Below are positions 60,665 to 64,000 of a stretch of DNA of 64,000 bases, piece by piece; the first letter of the stretch is position 1, and every line of letters starts with the position of its first letter. Where the stretch lies: the NCBI GenBank assembly GCA_001599755.1, contig BCHX01000001.1, positions 2,294,001-2,358,000 on the forward strand, written 5' to 3'. The notes below the pieces were generated by a model. That model did no database searches, had not been told where the DNA came from, and worked only from the letters and a program-made list of their open reading frames with translations. The position numbers and the translations under genes were made by a program. This DNA is from Gliomastix tumulicola. Lineage: Eukaryota; Ascomycota; Sordariomycetes; Hypocreales; Bionectriaceae.

Positions 60665-63600
60665 CTACCAGTCCACATCACTCAATTGAAGTTTTCGGAT
60701 TCGTTGGCCCTTATCCCTTCCGAGTCTCTCATTTCGATTGTGGCTAAACCCAGAGGGTCGGTCTTGACCTAGATCAATAGTGCGTCAGTACAGCTCCGAT
60801 TTAACCGCCCATCGCTGCCTAGGGGCAACTTACTCTCTTGATCCTCGTTTTGCTGAAGATCGTAGTTCAGAACCAGATTCTTGATTCGCTGTTGCTCCTC
60901 CTTCTCAGCCTGTTGCTGGTTCTTCATAGCAATCGCGAAAGTAGAGTCGGAAGGTAGCTCAATCGTCTTGGTCTGTAAGAGAAACCCATTAGCAACATAG
61001 TCTCAGGAATCAAACTTTTCGTTGGACAGACCTGTTGTCGGTTCCCTCGCTTGGTTAGGAGTGAGAAGGCCATAGTCCTGTGCTCCGGGGGCGTTGGAAC
61101 TTCACCAGTCGGCTCGCTAGGAGCCGTAGGTGTTGTTGAGGTCGGCTCTCGACCCTTGGCTCGCAATGGGAGAGGGACATCAAACTGCTGCTTCCGCTCA
61201 AATTTCCTGGACTCCAAGCTTTCTGCCATCATCTTGGCATACTCTCGCTCGAATTCAGCTTCGTCCTCAGGGTCGACCTCTTCTTCTTGGCGAGTCACGA
61301 CGATGGACTCGTCGTCAAACCCACTTCCTGCATCAGAAGCATACTCTACTTCCTCGGATTCATCCTCCTCAGACGCGCTTTCCTCGTCTCCATCGCCATC
61401 GCCATCGCCGTCGATGTCTTGCTCGATGTCATCGTTGTCACCAATGTCATCATCCGATGAAGGCTCACTTGTTCCATCGTCCGCATCTGCTGCCGCTTTA
61501 TCAACGCCTGCAGTCTTCTGGTCCTGCACCACCGCAAGCTGGAAGGCCTTTGTTGCCTCTTCAAGATTCGAAGCAAGCTTCCACTGCGGCCGGGTCAGGG
61601 CAAAGGTGTCTTGGACGTTAAACTCGATGTCCATCGGCAGAGGTGCTTTCGTGTAGATATAGTACTGGAAGAAAGATAAGAAGTAGTCCAGCTTCTTGCC
61701 GGCCGCACCGCGGTTGAAGAACATCCCGCATGTCTCCAGCATTGTTGACACGAGTCGGATGCGGAAGAAGTCGTCAGGGAGATCCAATGGATTGATTCTG
61801 CCGGGGACAGGGGGGCCGCCGTATCCGAACGTTAGGATCTTGTACATGGTGTCGAATATCACAGGGTGCTCCAGCATTCTGTAGTTGTATAATTCGGCCA
61901 AGTACTTGACTTCGGCAACCCGGCGTTGCAGGAATCTGTAGTCGTTCTGTTCTAGGCCAAAAATGATCGACTCGACGACATTGTCAATGACCTCGATGAC
62001 GAATGTGGGATGATATCGGTAGAGGGCACCGAGGACAACGCTGAGCAGGTAAATATTGCCGTACTTCATCTTTTCAGGCTTCGAAAAGACCTTGGACAAA
62101 ATGGCAACGACTTCTGCCTCTTCCCAGTGTAGCCGTCGGATCTGCTTGAGTATCCTGCTGTAGTTTCGTTTTGTCATGTCGACATAAACGAGCTTGCGGA
62201 TGAACAGTTCCATTGGAGTTCGCTCCTTGACCTGGACAGCGGGCCTCTCTGGGGGATCGACATAATAGATGGCATTCTCAATGAGCATACGCTCAGTCTG
62301 CCCTAGATGTTGAACGGACTTCTTGCGCTGGAGTGTCTCTAGGAAACTTGACATCCGCGGCGAGGTCTCTGGGTTACGCAGCAGATATCGTCCGCAATTC
62401 TCAACAAGATTGCAAAGAATTTCGATGTTCATCCGCGAGAAGTCATCCAAGCTGACTTTGAGGCAGTGGAACACGACATGCTCCGGAACAATGCCAAACT
62501 TAGTGAGCTCAGCCAGATACCTGATATTGCTCAGTCGAACCTGCCCGAGGAAGTCTTTTTCCTTACGTCTCTGCAGGCTGCGAAATTCGGCATCGAGGTA
62601 TTCGACAAGTCCTTTCGGGATATCGGGCATGTATCGACCTAGGATAGCAACGAAACGGGACCAATTTGGAAGCAAGTCACTCCGGCCTTTGGGAACGTCC
62701 GTCAATGCTTTGATCAGGCGATTTCGGGACGCTTTGGAGTTGAGGAAGCAGAAGTCGACGGCTGTCTGATCAATCGAATCCCTTGTGACCAGCTCAGGGA
62801 GCCGTGCAATCAAGGCATCAACCTGAGCGCCAATAGTTTTGTTGGCAATGGCCGTTGACTGATCATCCTGTTCAGTGGGCTTGGGCGTCTCGGCAGTTTC
62901 ACCGTTTTCAATTTTTTTTCCGACTTGTTCATCAGAGTCCACCTTCTTCTTCTTGGCATCCTCCAGAAGTATGGCAGGGACTTTGCCTTTGAGATCAACA
63001 AGGTGCTCGTAGAAATGCCGTTCGTCCTCGTCTTCCCATATGCCGGCACCGTCGCCCATTGACCGCAGGTATTCGCCTGTTTTAACGAGACCAATCGAGT
63101 TACTAGCGGCACCGAGAGAGTCATCATGTTCCTTCAGGTCCGGCATCTCAGTTCCTATGACGTCGGCGATGACCTGGGCATTGGCAATGAGCCGTTCCTG
63201 GTTCTTTACAATCTTCTCGTGGTTTGTCTGGCGGTCCTCAAAGACCTCCCCTGACTTAACGTATGCCTCGGCATTGCGTCGTGCCTGGTTTTGAATAGAC
63301 TTTTGATCACGGATGATGTGATTCTTGACATCTTCAAAGTACCTCGTGAGGATATTCTTGAAACGTTCCCTCACTTCGGGTGGTGCAAAGGGCTGGTCCG
63401 TGGTGGCGGAGGAGACGGTTCCGTCTTCGGCTGAAGGGTTTAACAGCGGCTCCTCGACAGGAATTGTTGCTCCATCCTCTTCCACAACCTTTCGACCTTC
63501 GGATCCGGTGGGTGGGACTCCTAGAACATCCCAGCTGAAGGTCCTGACAAAAATGACGAGGAGAGGAAGATTGAGGTGCTCTCTGTCATAGCCCAACAAG

Positions 63601-64000
63601 TCCTTTAAAACTTCGAGAGGAAACGGCTCAGGGTTGATGCCGTTCTTGCTGGAGCTGCGGGTCTTGTTTTCGGGGCTCTTGTTGGTGGCAGCACCTTTCG
63701 TCGCATCGTCCGGTTTCGTGGCGTCATCGAGGGTTCGAAGGACTCCAACTAGCCAGAGCTCCGTAACAACTCGTAACAGAGCTCGTTGACGAGTGAGACG
63801 CTCCTTTTCCTCCCTCTCGCGGGCATCCGGGGCAAGTGTCTTGAGAAAGCTCTTGTCGGGAGTTGCCATGCCCTTGCCCAGCAGCCATGCTAGGTACTCG
63901 GTGAATTCCCCCGGGCCGAATCGCTGGTGCAAGGCGCTCACGATCTCGATGCCAGCCTCCACCTCGCCCGGTGTCTTGAGTCTGCACAGACCCTCATAGC
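60665..64000 (-). CDS. NMD2: Nonsense-mediated decay factor Nmd2/Upf2 (5' end outside window)
   Basis: Visible exons are 64000-61032, 60972-60834 and 60768-60665, about 1070 residues. The frame is open to base 64000, so the N-terminus and the start of the first MIF4G domain are missing; the GTG at 63962 is internal. Recognisable parts: the end of MIF4G-1 (YEGLCRLKTPGEVEAGIEIV), a linker with charged helices, MIF4G-2 and MIF4G-3 (PMELFIRKLVYVDMTKRN, LETCGMFFNRGAAGKKLDYF), a long acidic stretch (DNDDIEQDIDGDGDGDGDEE), and the Upf1-binding C-terminus (FSLLTKRGNRQQ-TKTIELPSDS, QRIKNLVLNYDLQQNEDQE). Upf2 bridges Upf3 and Upf1 on transcripts with premature stops. Both 3' introns (61 and 65 nt) are GT-AG. 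Confidence 0.93.

Overview
This is nuclear DNA of a filamentous ascomycete (Pezizomycotina), most likely a Sordariomycete. Genes are broken by short introns of about 55-120 nt with GTAAGT/GTATGT donors and CTAAC/CTGAC branch sites. Coding regions are GC-rich, and the gene set is typically fungal: chitin synthases with myosin-like heads, CYP61 sterol desaturase, an Hsp88-type chaperone and a NACHT-ankyrin protein. I recognise 19 protein genes, two of them cut by the window edges. I found no rRNA, tRNA, CRISPR array or intact transposon. Exon joins below were worked out by hand from splice signals and reading-frame continuity.

Layout. 1-2481: 3' part of URB1 (60S ribosome biogenesis). 3008-16955: a head-to-head pair of very large chitin synthases, class V (minus) and class VII (plus), sharing a 2.7 kb intergenic region. 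17412-19958: a mitochondrial alpha-ketoacid dehydrogenase kinase and a tiny four-exon I9-type proteinase inhibitor (71 aa). 21869-23754: ERG5 (C-22 sterol desaturase). 24861-29261: an NLR-like NACHT-ankyrin protein with almost identical tandem ankyrin repeats. 29745-31709: a mitochondrial rhodanese protein and a Yip1-family Golgi protein. 32558-37485: ubiquitin-L40 fusion, RRN7 (RNA polymerase I factor) and eIF5A, all on the minus strand. 38616-42331: convergent VPS52 (GARP tether) and GYP8/TBC1D20-like Rab GAP. 43567-47764: an MMS1/DDB1/CPSF-A-like protein. 48873-55812: convergent eIF5B and Hsp88. 56911-59296: a third, motor-less chitin synthase of class VI type. 60665-64000: NMD2/UPF2, with its 5' end outside the window.

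Themes. Three cell-wall chitin synthases lie within 56 kb. Many neighbours are housekeeping genes of ribosome production and translation (URB1, RRN7, L40, eIF5A, eIF5B, UPF2) or of Golgi/endosome traffic (Yip1 family, VPS52, GYP8). The NACHT-ankyrin gene is the clearest accessory-type gene. The most unusual structural features are a 7-nt internal microexon with a start codon split by an intron in ubiquitin-L40, and the homogenised ankyrin repeats of the NLR. I did not find a clear multi-gene novel system. Those two and the chitin synthase grouping are the best leads.
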